Assembly: GCA_023053575.1 (NCBI GenBank)
Contig: JAKZAP010000005.1
Coordinates: 434,001 to 498,000 of the forward strand
DNA from: Branchinecta lynchi
Taxonomy: Eukaryota > Arthropoda > Branchiopoda > Anostraca > Branchinectidae
DNA length: 64,000 nt
Direction of reading: 5' to 3'
Shown: positions 42,416-51,240 of the stretch, piece by piece
How the letters are laid out: every line of letters begins with the position of its first letter
How positions within the stretch are numbered: the first letter of the stretch is position 1
Program-made: the position numbers and the translations under genes
The notes under the pieces: generated by a model
Database searches by the model: none
What the model saw: only the letters and a program-made list of their open reading frames with translations
What the model was told of the DNA's origin: nothing

Positions 42416-43066
42416 ATGGTTGAAACAATGGAGTATACAGTTTATTTATCAAAGCTTCAGAAAGGAAAGCTGAAGAAATGTTTTGATGCTAAACAAAAAT
42501 GTCAGATACGTGTTAGTCATAGTAGACAAAATGAACGAGAACCAGTTAAGTTACTTTTAAGTAAACGACAAATTGATAAAATTGAAACATGTAAAATGAA
42601 TAATAAGGGTTGTGATATTGATGTATCATACAAGCAGATGAGAGAAGCGATTCAAAAAGGTGGATTACTTCCATTTTTAATACCGCTAGCAATTACCCTT
42701 GGTAAGGCAGCTTTAACAAGTGGTGCTGCTGCTTTGGGTACATTCGCTGGTAAGAAAATTATGGATAAAATGACCAACACATGTAGAGCGCTAAAACTTC
42801 CTGGAACACAAAAAGTTGTGGGTAATGGGTTACGTGGGAAGGAAACCGATGATGTCAACATAGGTGGAGCGCTTACACTTCCTGGAACACAAAAAGTTGT
42901 GGGTAATGGGGTACGTGGAAGGCCTAGGAAGGAAAAAAACGATGATGTCAACACAGGTGGAGCGCTTACACTTCCTGGAACGCAAAAAGTTGTCGGTCAT
43001 GGGGTTCGTGGTAGACCTAAGAAGCCAAAAAACGGGGACATCAAAAAAGAAGCAAAAGTAAAGTAG
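42416..43066 (+). CDS. PX/core-like protein with hydrophobic helix and AT-hook repeats, 216 aa
   Basis: The start is ATG in CCCTAATAAATGG. The N-terminal half is basic and Cys-containing (LLLSKRQIDKIETCKM). A Lys-Gly-Gly then leads to a long hydrophobic segment (LLPFLIPLAITLGKAALTSG, AAALGTFAGKKI). The C-terminal third is three tandem ~30-residue repeats built on LPGTQKVVGNGVRG. Repeats 2 and 3 end in RGRPRK and RGRPKK, AT-hook-like. Similar small proteins in Polintons are compared with adenovirus core protein. DNA binding or condensation is inferred. Confidence 0.6.
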   Translation: MVETMEYTVYLSKLQKGKLKKCFDAKQKCQIRVSHSRQNEREPVKLLLSKRQIDKIETCKMNNKGCDIDVSYKQMREAIQKGGLLPFLIPLAITLGKAALTSGAAALGTFAGKKIMDKMTNTCRALKLPGTQKVVGNGLRGKETDDVNIGGALTLPGTQKVVGNGVRGRPRKEKNDDVNTGGALTLPGTQKVVGHGVRGRPKKPKNGDIKKEAKVK

Positions 43067-43089
43067 GACCTCTAACTAATTTTGATATT

Positions 43090-43422
43090 ATGGATGCATT
43101 AGGGAGTATACCACAGTTTCGAGGTGTTTTCTCTTTAGATACGCTACCCAAACATATAAACGATTCGGAATGTGGTGTAATCAACTATGACAAACGTGGA
43201 ATGCCTGGAACACATTGGGTTGCCTATTGTAATCTACCTGAATCCCCCTATGTCGAATTTTTCGATTCTTTCGGTATTCCTCCAGGAAAAGAAATAGTTA
43301 AATATCTAAAAACTTCAAAGAAAAAAATAGCTTATGAAAATCTTGCTGTTCAAAATATAGATGAATTAAACTGTGGTTTTCACTGCATTTCCTACATCCA
43401 GCGGAAAATGAAGGGTTGGTAG
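43090..43422 (+). CDS. adenain-like (C5/Ulp1 fold) capsid-maturation protease, 110 aa
   Basis: Catalytic residues are visible: H42 in GTHWVAY, D59 in FFDSFG, and C95 in LNCGFHC. The expected lead-in LPKHINDSECGVINYDKRGM is present. It presumably cleaves capsid precursors such as the pVI-like protein. The start (GATATTATGG) is the one gene here without TAAATG. It is short against adenovirus protease but close to other Polinton proteases. Confidence 0.92.
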   Translation: MDALGSIPQFRGVFSLDTLPKHINDSECGVINYDKRGMPGTHWVAYCNLPESPYVEFFDSFGIPPGKEIVKYLKTSKKKIAYENLAVQNIDELNCGFHCISYIQRKMKGW

Positions 43423-43453
43423 CTTTTCGTTTAAGAAAATTGTTTTCTAATAA

Positions 43454-43621
43454 ATGGAGATTTATTGTATGAAATGTAAAAAGAGCACTGACACTGAATC
43501 AATGTTTAAGGCAGTGTCACAAAAAAATAATGTTCCAATGCTGAAAGGTAATTGCGTTATCTGTGGTTCAATGAAAAATCGCTTTTTAAAAAAAACCTCA
43601 ACGCAGAAACAGATATTTTAA
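43454..43621 (+). CDS. small zinc-ribbon protein, 55 aa
   Basis: Start ATG in TTCTAATAAATGG. It encodes MEIYCMKCKKSTDTESMF, then LKGNCVICGSMKNRFLKK, with four Cys in two CxxC pairs (Y-CMKC, N-CVIC). This matches the small single-zinc-ribbon (DUF5679-like) proteins found in Polintons and many large DNA viruses. Its role is unknown. The stop is at 43619-43621 and the integrase frame begins at once, shifted by one base. Confidence 0.75.
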   Translation: MEIYCMKCKKSTDTESMFKAVSQKNNVPMLKGNCVICGSMKNRFLKKTSTQKQIF

Positions 43622-43660
43622 AGACGTATTATTCTAATTATTCAGGTGTGTTTTATTCTA
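43622..43660 (+). pseudogene. integrase gene, N-terminal remnant left of a LINE insertion
   Basis: About 13 codons (KTYYSNYSGVFYS) resemble the start of Polinton integrases. No ATG is available in this frame; the frame is open upstream into the zinc-ribbon gene and contains an ACG at 43624. The coding then runs straight into LINE reverse transcriptase. The rest of the gene resumes at 44738 in a different frame. Confidence 0.6.
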
Positions 43661-44737
43661 CGCCAGTGTTTGTTTGCTTTGTAGATTCAACGAAGGCATT
43701 CGACCGTGTGAATCACAGTAAAATTCTTGAAATTTTAGCTAGAAGAGGTATTCCTGCACAGTATATTCGTTTACTAGCTTCTTGGTTTAGGAATCAGAAG
43801 TTTTTTGTGAAGTGGGGGGACGCTTCTAGTTCTTCATTTTCACTGGTGAATGGTTTACGCCAGGGTGGGGTTTTATCTCCTTTGTTGTATGCCGTTTATG
43901 TTGACCGTCTGTCCGAACAGCTGAAAATTGCTGATATTGGGTGTTTCATCGGTGGCAAGTGCTTTAACCATATTTTCTTTGCTGACGACCTGGTAATTCT
44001 CTCGCCTTCGGTACATGGACTGAACCGTCTTCTTGCTGTTTGTGATCATTATGCAACTAGTTTTGATATCATTTTCAATGTTAAAAAGACCGTAGCAATG
44101 GCTCTGCTTCCTAGCGGATGTGATCTTCCCCGTCTTCCGGTGGTGCTTTCTATGCGTACATTGGATTACGTTTCAGAGTTTAAGTATTTAGGTTTTTGGA
44201 TTAGTAATAAGATGCGGGATGATTGCCATATTTTAGAACTTACCCATAGCCTATGTAAGCGGGGGAACGTCCTAATTTGGAAATTTAATGACGTGAATCT
44301 TGCTGTTAAAGTGCATTTGTTTAGGACGTACTGCTACTCATTTTTCGCGTTACCCCTGGTGTATAACCATACGAAAAGATCACGTTTGAACCTAGAAGCT
44401 TGTTATAAGCGTGTTTTCCGTCGGTTAGCAAAGCTACAATTCCGAGCTAGCATCAGCCAAGCGTTTGTGTCGAACCATTGTTGCACATTTATTGAAATTG
44501 AGAGGAAGTTGAAAACATCGTTTTTTTGTCGTCTAATGGAGTCGCGGAATGATTTAGTGGAGTTCGCTGCAATCCCACTATTCTTCAATCTTCCGATATG
44601 GAGTCATTTGCTCGACCCTGAGCCACCATGATGTAGATAGTTTGTACTCGCTTGTTATATTTTTTTTTTTTTTTTTTTTGTGTTGTTTATATGGCTTACG
44701 CTGAAATAAAAAGTGTTATTATTATTATTATTATTAT
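43661..44737 (+). mobile_element. 5'-truncated LINE inserted in the Polinton integrase gene
   Basis: Encodes an uninterrupted RT C-terminal part: CFVDSTKAFDRVNHSKIL, NGLRQGGVLSPLLYAVYVDR (QGG box), HIFFADDLVILSPSVHG (catalytic ADD), then FKYLGFWISNK and a C-terminal domain ending at the stop 44629-44631. The tail has a T run, AATAAA-like sequence and (ATT)n to 44739. The same LINE group appears decayed at 51415-52790. Same strand as the Polinton genes. No clean target duplication because of the simple-repeat tail. Confidence 0.85.
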
Positions 44738-45601
44738 TACAGAAAATTAAAAGAAAATGGTGTTAAGGTTTCCAAGGATAAAATAAAAAATGTGTTGCAA
44801 AATGAGAATGTGTATACGTTACACAAACCTTCCTATCATAACTTTGAAAGGAGGCGAGTGTATGTTCACTATGTTGATGAGCAATGGCAAGCTGATTTAG
44901 TTGACATGCAGAAATATAAAAAAGAAAATAATAAAACAAATTACATTTTAACTGTTATTGATTGCTTTAGTAAATATGCTTGGTGTATCCCTCTGAAAGA
45001 CAAAACGGGTGCTGAAATAATAAAAGCATTCAGTGTTATATTTAAAGAAAGAATTCCTAAGAAACTACAAACTGATAAAGGTAAAGAATTTGTGATGAGA
45101 AATGTTCAAACTTTTTTGAAAAATAACGGCAAACACTGGTTTGCATCTGAAAGCGAATTGAAAGCGCAAATTGTAGAACGGTTCAATAGAACACTAAAAG
45201 AAAAGTTATGGAAATATTTCACTCACAATAACACTACTAATTGGATTGATATTTTACCTTTATTTGTGAGTAATTATAATAACTCGTACCACCGTTCAAT
45301 ACAAATGAAACCAGTGGATGCTAGTAAAAAGGTTTATCAGAAAAAGGTTTTTAGTGCTCTGTTTCCTCCAGTAGATGACTACAAAATCACAGGAAACGTC
45401 AAAGTAGGGGATTTAGTCAGAATTAAAAAAGAAAAAAGTATTTTCGATAAAGGATATTTACCTAATTATACGGATGAGGTATTTCAGATAGCAACCATCA
45501 GACCTACCATTCCCATTACTTATGAAATTTCCAACAAAAGTGGGGAATTAATTCAAGGAGGGTTCTATGAAAAAGAACTTTCAAAATTTATTATGAAATA
45601 A
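44738..45601 (+). pseudogene. retroviral-type (DDE/RVE) integrase, main part
   Basis: From the right edge of the LINE it reads YRKLKENGVKVSKDKIKNVL, a helical N-terminal domain, then the catalytic core. The acidic triad is present: D (44894) in WQADLVDM, D (45074) in LQTDKGKEF and E (45176) in AQIVERFNR. A C-terminal SH3/chromo-like part follows (VKVGDLVRIKKEK, YTDEVFQIATI). The catalytic domain looks intact but the gene's own start is separated by about 1.08 kb of LINE, so normal expression is unlikely. Confidence 0.88.
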
Positions 45602-45617
45602 AATTACTTGTATATAA

Positions 45618-46448
45618 ATGGATTCAAGACGCTTGAGTGATATGTTATCGGATATAGTGAAGAACAGAGAAATTCAGAGAAGCAAGGTTCAACAAAATGA
45701 GATGGAGAAGGCAGGATTTCGGGAATATGCTTCAGAATTAAACGCTCCAGTTATTATAGCACAAAAAGAAAACACTAAAGATACCATCAAAAAATTACAA
45801 GAGAACGCTGAAACGATAATTAATAAACTACTTGAAGGTGATAATAATTCAAGAAGACGGTTTATCAGATTAGGTGATACATTTAAAACAGCTTTACAGA
45901 ACACTACTTCAGAGGAATCGAGTCGAGCTCCCACTCATGCGATAGAACCCAATCTAGAACAACCATATGACGTAAATCTAAACTTAAATATTGATGTGGA
46001 ATTATTAAATCAAATTAATTTAAAATATAAAGATGACTGGAATGGTACCGATAATTATTTTAAAATGCCTCATTATTACCTTAAGCATCATAACGAAATA
46101 GATGGGGCTCTGAATTATTTAACATCTATAAGTCAAAGTTATGGTGGTATGAAAAGTAAAAGTTATAGTTCTAGTAAATATGATAAACACATTGAATTTA
46201 TAAAAGAATACAAGAATAGGTTAAAAACCATTCAAACCTATTTCCCATTAGTCAACCAACAAGGAACTGGAGTATTTATGAATTGTGATGAAATGATTTC
46301 AAAATTATACACTTTGATAGGTAGCAGAGTAAACGGAAATACATCTGATGAGGTGAGAAATGAAGCTATTGATATTTTGGATTCGTTAATGCGAAATAAA
46401 TTTCTTACGAAGAGATATTACAATTCAATATATAAAAAATACTTCTAA
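45618..46448 (+). CDS. conserved Polinton protein of unknown function (PY-like), 276 aa
   Basis: Start ATG in TATATAAATGG. The N-terminal half is helical and charged (LQENAETIINKLLEGDNNSR). After a linker comes YLKHHNEIDGALNYLTSI. The C-terminal domain GTGVFMNCDEMISKLYTLIG, NTSDEVRNEAIDILDSLMRN, KFLTKRYYNSIYKK resembles the C-terminal helical domain common in a conserved Polinton gene next to the minor capsid gene. Possibly a virion or scaffold protein. Confidence 0.6.
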   Translation: MDSRRLSDMLSDIVKNREIQRSKVQQNEMEKAGFREYASELNAPVIIAQKENTKDTIKKLQENAETIINKLLEGDNNSRRRFIRLGDTFKTALQNTTSEESSRAPTHAIEPNLEQPYDVNLNLNIDVELLNQINLKYKDDWNGTDNYFKMPHYYLKHHNEIDGALNYLTSISQSYGGMKSKSYSSSKYDKHIEFIKEYKNRLKTIQTYFPLVNQQGTGVFMNCDEMISKLYTLIGSRVNGNTSDEVRNEAIDILDSLMRNKFLTKRYYNSIYKKYF

Positions 46449-46451
46449 TAA

Positions 46452-47177
46452 ATGGTGTTGTTAAACATTGAAGGTAATGAAAGTATCATTGATATAACAT
46501 TTAGTCAACCAATCGAATTGAATCGTAATTGGGATTATGAAATAGGTCTGAATCAGTGTACTTTGTGGTATTCATGGCATAATATAAGTGATAAATTTGG
46601 AAATAATACATTTCAATACAGGAAAGATGAAGATAATAATGCAACAGAATGGATGAATGTTACTATTCCTAATGGGATGTATAACGATGATTGTTTGAAT
46701 TATTTTTTGTGTCAGTATTTTGATACCCCAAAAGATAAATGTCCTATTGTAATTTCATCCAATCCAGCATCTATGAGATTTGTCATACTATTACAAGAAA
46801 AATATGTGTTTAGATTTAATAGTGACTTGTGCCAGATTTTAGGATTTGATAAGGATAGTGAGATATCTAAGAAAATCAATGAAGGTACAAAGCTTCCGAA
46901 TATAACAAGAAGCGTTGATAAAATTCAAATTCACTGCTCTCTTGTAAACAGTTCTATCGTAAACAAAAGTAAATCAGATGTCATTTGGACATTTGTTCCG
47001 AATACAGAACCGGGCTGTCAAATTGTTGAGAATCCTAGACAATTAATCTACCTTCCTATTAATACAAAAGACTTTATTTACTCCTTGAGAATGAAAATTA
47101 CTGATCAGTTGGGAAGACCTATCGATTTGAATGGTGATAACGTTGGATACGTGCTGCATTTAAGAAAAGCTTATTGA
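46452..47177 (+). CDS. minor capsid (penton) protein, single jelly-roll, 241 aa
   Basis: Start ATG in TTCTAATAAATGG, 3 bp after the previous stop. Strand-rich: LNRNWDYEIGLNQCTLWYSW, TIPNGMYNDDCLNYFLC, then FRFNSDLCQILGFDKDSEIS. It continues VDKIQIHCSLVNSSIVNKSK, PRQLIYLPINTKDFIYSLRM and ITDQLGRPIDLNGDNVGYVL. The IPNGMY, FNSDLCQILGF and I-x-DQ-G-PI-L segments are the usual Polinton minor capsid landmarks. It should form capsid vertices with the major capsid protein. Confidence 0.88.
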   Translation: MVLLNIEGNESIIDITFSQPIELNRNWDYEIGLNQCTLWYSWHNISDKFGNNTFQYRKDEDNNATEWMNVTIPNGMYNDDCLNYFLCQYFDTPKDKCPIVISSNPASMRFVILLQEKYVFRFNSDLCQILGFDKDSEISKKINEGTKLPNITRSVDKIQIHCSLVNSSIVNKSKSDVIWTFVPNTEPGCQIVENPRQLIYLPINTKDFIYSLRMKITDQLGRPIDLNGDNVGYVLHLRKAY

Positions 47178-47205
47178 TTAGTGAAATAAAATTATTTACC
47201 TATAA

Positions 47206-47562
47206 ATGTTGATTCATAATAAGCGATTACTTTATAAAAAGCAGTATGGAAGTGGAATCGGTAGTGTATTCAAAAACATTGTCAATTCCCAGTTATTTCA
47301 AACGTCAGCAAAACAAATAAAAGATGGGGCTATTTCAATGTATAATAATATTATTAAACCGAGATTTGAGTTGTTGAAAAACAGAGCAAAAGAATATGGG
47401 AAAGATCTGATCGATGTAAACAAGAAGGAACTCATTGATGTAATTGGAAACAAAAAATCGATGAAGGATCTTATCGGTACAAATAAAAGGATTTTAAATC
47501 AAAGAAGTCAGGACTTGATCAAAACGTTAATGACTGGAAATGGATTAAAGATTCTGAAATAA
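47206..47562 (+). CDS. small basic virion protein (pVI-like), 118 aa
   Basis: Start ATG in ACCTATAAATG. It opens MLIHNKRLLYKKQYGSGIGS then VFKNIVNSQLFQTSAKQIKD. The YGSGIG-S site resembles adenain-type cleavage contexts, so the element's protease may process it. It is Lys-rich, helical, with GNGLKILK at the end. The place between minor and major capsid genes matches pVI/PX-type proteins. Confidence 0.55.
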   Translation: MLIHNKRLLYKKQYGSGIGSVFKNIVNSQLFQTSAKQIKDGAISMYNNIIKPRFELLKNRAKEYGKDLIDVNKKELIDVIGNKKSMKDLIGTNKRILNQRSQDLIKTLMTGNGLKILK

Positions 47563-47592
47563 GTTTTATTTAATAATTTCTTTCTTATATAA

Positions 47593-48948
47593 ATGGCAGT
47601 AAATAAAGTTATCAGTCCGCAATGGAACATTTTTGATGAACCGCTTGTAGATGATACAGTGGTTAAATATGAATTTAAAGAAATTCGAGAAACAGATGTG
47701 AATGTATCTAATAAATCAGAGTTTGAATTCGTAACAAAGAAATTAGATTCTTGGTTTTATCCAAGTGAAAGTTATCTTGATGTCAGTGTAAGAATAGTGA
47801 AAGAAAATGGAGATAATATAGCTGCAACCGATATTGCTACTTTGACGAACAATGGATTTAATTTATTCAGTACCGCTGAATATGTAATAAACGATGAATC
47901 GGTTGAAAAAATTAATCATGTTGGTATTACAACTACCGTTACAAAGTTGATTGAATACTCTGATGATTATTCTAGAAGTGCAGCAAGAAATCATTTCTGG
48001 TATAAGGATTATAATCAAGGAAAAGAAATTAATCCTGTTATTGCTTCGTTTACTGCAGGGGCTGCATGGGCTGCAGGGGGTGGAACAGTCAGTTTGAGAA
48101 ATAATAATAATTATAATAAAGGATTTGAAAAAAGATATAACAGAACAAAGAGCAGTAAATTAGTAAATATGTATTTACCATTATCAGAATTGTTTGGATT
48201 TCTGAAAGGAAACAAACGATTCTTCAGAGGTGCATCGCATAAATTATTTCTAAGAAGAAATGATGATAACAACATGATTATAAGAAATGGAAATACTAAT
48301 TTCAAAGTAGTAATCGAGTATTTATCCTGGAAGATCCCTATTGTAGCTCCTAGTATCGAAATGATGAGTGAATTAGAAAAGGGTCTTGCTAAGGATAAAA
48401 AGCATAATCTGATGTGGGAAGCATGTAATACTTATAAAAGCGATGTTAGTCAAAATAAGGAACACACTTGGAAAGTTATTTCTGAGAGAAACAATCCAAC
48501 AAAAGTAGTTGTGATGCTACAGAAAAATGAAAAGCATAACAATCAATTAATGAATAATATGGTGTTTGATCATATGAATTTAACAGACATAGAACTTAGA
48601 ATTAATGGGGATAAATATCCTGAAGAACCACTTAAATGTGATTTTAGCGATGATAAATGTAAATACTCAAATCTTTACAATAGGTTCATACATTTGGGTT
48701 ATAAACAATTAGCATTTGATACTGGTAGTGTTGTTAGTATAGAAGAATTTAAAGAAGTATATCCACTATTCTGTTTCGATGTTTCCAAACACGAGTCAAA
48801 TATTTATAATGGAACAACTGCTGATATTGAAATAAGTTTAACGTTGAAAGATAATCAACCCGTACCATATAATGTTTACTGTGTTATATATTATGAAAGA
48901 AAAGCTACATTAGATATTATCAATAAAAATATGTATGTGAGTTTGTGA
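47593..48948 (+). CDS. major capsid protein, double jelly-roll type, 451 aa
   Basis: Start ATG in CTTATATAAATGG. It begins MAVNKVISPQWNIFDEPLVD, with SWFYPSESYLDVSVRIVKEN, GFNLFSTAEYVINDESVEKI, and a Gly/Asn-rich loop. Then come NMYLPLSELFGFLKGNKRFF, GASHKLFLRRNDDNN and VVIEYLSWKIPIVAPSIEMM; a second barrel ends NVYCVIYYERKATLDI. These are the landmarks of Polinton/adintovirus major capsid proteins. Full length, no damage. The stop lies only 4 bp before the right TIR. Confidence 0.92.
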   Translation: MAVNKVISPQWNIFDEPLVDDTVVKYEFKEIRETDVNVSNKSEFEFVTKKLDSWFYPSESYLDVSVRIVKENGDNIAATDIATLTNNGFNLFSTAEYVINDESVEKINHVGITTTVTKLIEYSDDYSRSAARNHFWYKDYNQGKEINPVIASFTAGAAWAAGGGTVSLRNNNNYNKGFEKRYNRTKSSKLVNMYLPLSELFGFLKGNKRFFRGASHKLFLRRNDDNNMIIRNGNTNFKVVIEYLSWKIPIVAPSIEMMSELEKGLAKDKKHNLMWEACNTYKSDVSQNKEHTWKVISERNNPTKVVVMLQKNEKHNNQLMNNMVFDHMNLTDIELRINGDKYPEEPLKCDFSDDKCKYSNLYNRFIHLGYKQLAFDTGSVVSIEEFKEVYPLFCFDVSKHESNIYNGTTADIEISLTLKDNQPVPYNVYCVIYYERKATLDIINKNMYVSL

Positions 48949-48952
48949 GCCT

Positions 48953-49538
48953 GGATTTTTATTTAATAAAATCATCCCCTAATAAATGGAGTCCACAAAG
49001 GAAGTCTTGAATACAATCAGAATGAATAAATACAATGAGACAATCAGGAAAGAAGAACTAGTGTTAGGTTTGAAATATACTATTGTTAAAATGAGAATTG
49101 CTAAGACGAAATATGGTGATAAGCTGGTTGTAGTTATTAATCATAATGACAAACCATGTGATTTGTTTATAACTCAGAAATATAATGCCATTGCTAACGA
49201 ATTACTTTTAAAGAAAAATCTGGTTTTGCAGCCTATTGTACGCGAAAACAAGAACAAAGAAACATATGTGGATTTAGAACTGTTTACTCAGTAATATTTG
49301 AATAAAAAATGAAAAATGTAAAAAAAAAAAGAAGTAGTGTATATTGTAGTATTTTATATGTAGTAAAGGGTAATATTCTCATTTCTTGTATCCTTTATTT
49401 TGGAAGTAAGAAAATAAAAATGTTCTTAAAAAGGGGGATAATTTGGTAAAAAGGATGTTAAAGTTTAAGAAATTGATGTTAAAATGGGGTTTTGAAATTG
49501 GGGGGAGGGTGGAGTGGGAGCCGGTATTATATACTACT
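48953..49538. repeat. Polinton right terminal inverted repeat (586 bp)
   Basis: Inverse of 34915-35500. Inner edge GGATTTTTAT (48953), outer edge ATACTACT (49538). Same length as the left TIR. Contains the second copy of the 102-residue gene. Confidence 0.93.
48986..49294 (+). CDS. TIR-encoded 102-residue protein, probable OB-fold (right copy)
   Basis: Starts in CCCTAATAAATGG, 37 bp after the major capsid stop, and is co-oriented with the capsid genes. It differs from the left copy by N for K at residue 9. The right copy could be expressed with the late (capsid) genes and the left one with the left-end minus-strand gene, so one protein may come from two transcription units (inference). Confidence 0.7.
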   Translation: MESTKEVLNTIRMNKYNETIRKEELVLGLKYTIVKMRIAKTKYGDKLVVVINHNDKPCDLFITQKYNAIANELLLKKNLVLQPIVRENKNKETYVDLELFTQ

Positions 49539-49910
49539 CATGGTCCTCAAGAGTCCATGATCATCCGTCTCAAGGGTTTTGCTTACAAGTTAATTCCTTA
49601 AAGTACAAACTATAATTTTGAGCAAAATATACATTTTCATGATCTTGATGAGCTTATCATCATTTGCGCTTCAGGAATGTTCGTTACTGATGAATCTCTA
49701 GTGCCCTTAAAGTGCGCATCATCATAGCCAAATGCAAAAATAAAATAGTTTTTGCGAACGATACAAGCTCGTGATTTCCAAGGAAGCATCATCATTTTTA
49801 TCTGAAGGGTACCGCTTACAAATGATCATAGCAAACCCACGAATTGACAACCTTCTACTTTCATTCTCTGACGCAGCCTCGTATGGGACATATGGCTTCC
49901 AGCTCTTTTT
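49539..49910 (+). repeat. repeat family A copy, right part after the Polinton
   Basis: Continues the 3' module: CAAGAGTCCATGATCATCCG, AGTGCCCTTAAAGTGCGCAT, CAAACCCACGAATTGACAA, ending CGTATGGGACATATGGCTTC. Together with 34330-34914 it forms one copy. Confidence 0.68.
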
Positions 49911-50639
49911 TACTGAAAGTATTGTTTTAAATTTATTTTTTGGAGGTCAGCTTCTACTTTTCAGTATTTGAAGAAAAGCGCTCGATGAACATCTGCGGAG
50001 GTTGGTACGGCTTCGTACAGCCTCTCTAGAGGATAATACAAGGTCGTATCAACCTCCACAAAAGTAACTGTCATAATGTAACTTTCTGTGGGACATGGGA
50101 AGATATGCATTGCATACCTGTTGGAGAAAAGTCACAATCCGATATCAGCTTCGATGTCGGAAGTTAACCTAGTCCCTGCCCCCACGTCTCAGTAATGCTT
50201 ATCAAGAGTGGAACGCCATTGTTCGAGATGTTTGGTCCGGTTCTCTAGTTCCTCAAGCAAGTGTATGTACAGCTGGAGCAACTTCTCTCACTTGTTGGCT
50301 GGCGACTTAAAAGCTCTCATCGTCATGCCAAATTACGCTTACACTGTTGCGTATCGAAAGATGGCAATCTTAGGGTTAGACGTCGAAGTCTCGCGGGCCC
50401 AGGCCAGGATAGCCAGTCTCGAATTATAACATCAACAGTCCATCTTATTAGTTTTTGTCCTCGAAAGCGGTTTCCTCCAAGGCGATTTTTCATCGACATG
50501 CTAATGCAAGACCCCTTCCTTTTTTTTATACATCTAGTCGATTTTTTTGTCTTGGGATTTGAAAACGTCATGTTTTTTTTTGTAATAGAAATAATTGTGC
50601 GGACTGTTTTGGTACATTATAATAATAATAATATATATT

Positions 50640-51240
50640 AAAATAATGTTTACAACGGAGATACATCAGCTACCATTCTTCATCAGCGATATTTCGGCCC
50701 TTCTTGGCAAGGGTCCTCGTCAGGCTGTCGATCTCAAAGAGTATTTAATAATAATAATAATAATGTAATTGCAATAAGAAAGCTTTCGCGTCTATAAATT
50801 TCTCGGTATACTTTACACACTAAATTGAATTTCAGCCAGGTGGTAGTCGACACCTGCTTTGAATTGGTTCATATTTTCGGAATTTACAACACTTTCCAGG
50901 AGATTATAACAATATTCTACTATTCGGTTTCTAAAGCTCCATTTTCCGATATCTTGTCGGAATCTCTTACCACTCAGTTTCAAGTTGTGTCCTCTGAGAC
51001 CGTTGTAATTGAAAGTGAAGACATCATCAGCCCGAATATTATCCATAACTATGGCAAATTTTAAAAGTTTCGATCAAATCACCTCGAAGAAATCTGTAAG
51101 ATAAACTGGGTAATCGTAGTCTTTGAAGCCGGTTTTCATAAGGCAGATGGCGAATGGCTGGCACTGTTTTTGTTGCTCTTCTTTGAACTTCCTCAATTGC
51201 GATAATGTCCTTGATATAGAAGGGCCTTGTTGTTGCGTGG
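50640..51240 (-). mobile_element. CR1-type LINE, RT C-terminal end and 3' UTR
   Basis: Minus-strand coding (with a frame break) reads IEEVQRRATKTVPAIRHLPY, RLPSLSYRFLRGDLIETFKI, then LRGHNLKLSGKRFRQ and FRNRIVEYCYNLLESVVNSE ending EIQFSV-stop near 50817. This is the standard CR1 C-terminal tail. The 3' end has an (ATT)n run at 50740-50765 and a palindromic stretch. Dead fragment. Confidence 0.78.

Larger units (their letters stand above)
34915..49538 (+). mobile_element. Polinton/Maverick DNA transposon (virus-like), 14,624 bp
   Basis: Ends are AGTAGTATAT and its inverse ATATACTACT, within 586-bp TIRs. Flanks are AATGGT (34909-34914) and CATGGT (49539-49544), a 6-bp target duplication with one mismatch, as usual for Polintons. 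It encodes protein-primed DNA polymerase B, A32/FtsK-type ATPase, adenain-like protease, retroviral-type integrase, minor and major capsid proteins and accessory genes. TIRs are almost identical and most genes are intact, so the insertion is recent. It lies in a BLTP1 intron with its main genes on the same strand as BLTP1. It carries a LINE in the integrase gene and a SINE in the left arm. Confidence 0.95.

Noticed and set aside
43552..44631. 359-residue ORF as a single gene
   Set aside because: It begins at a TTG, reads part of the zinc-ribbon gene out of frame, then integrase remnant, then LINE RT. It is a chance in-frame junction, not a gene.
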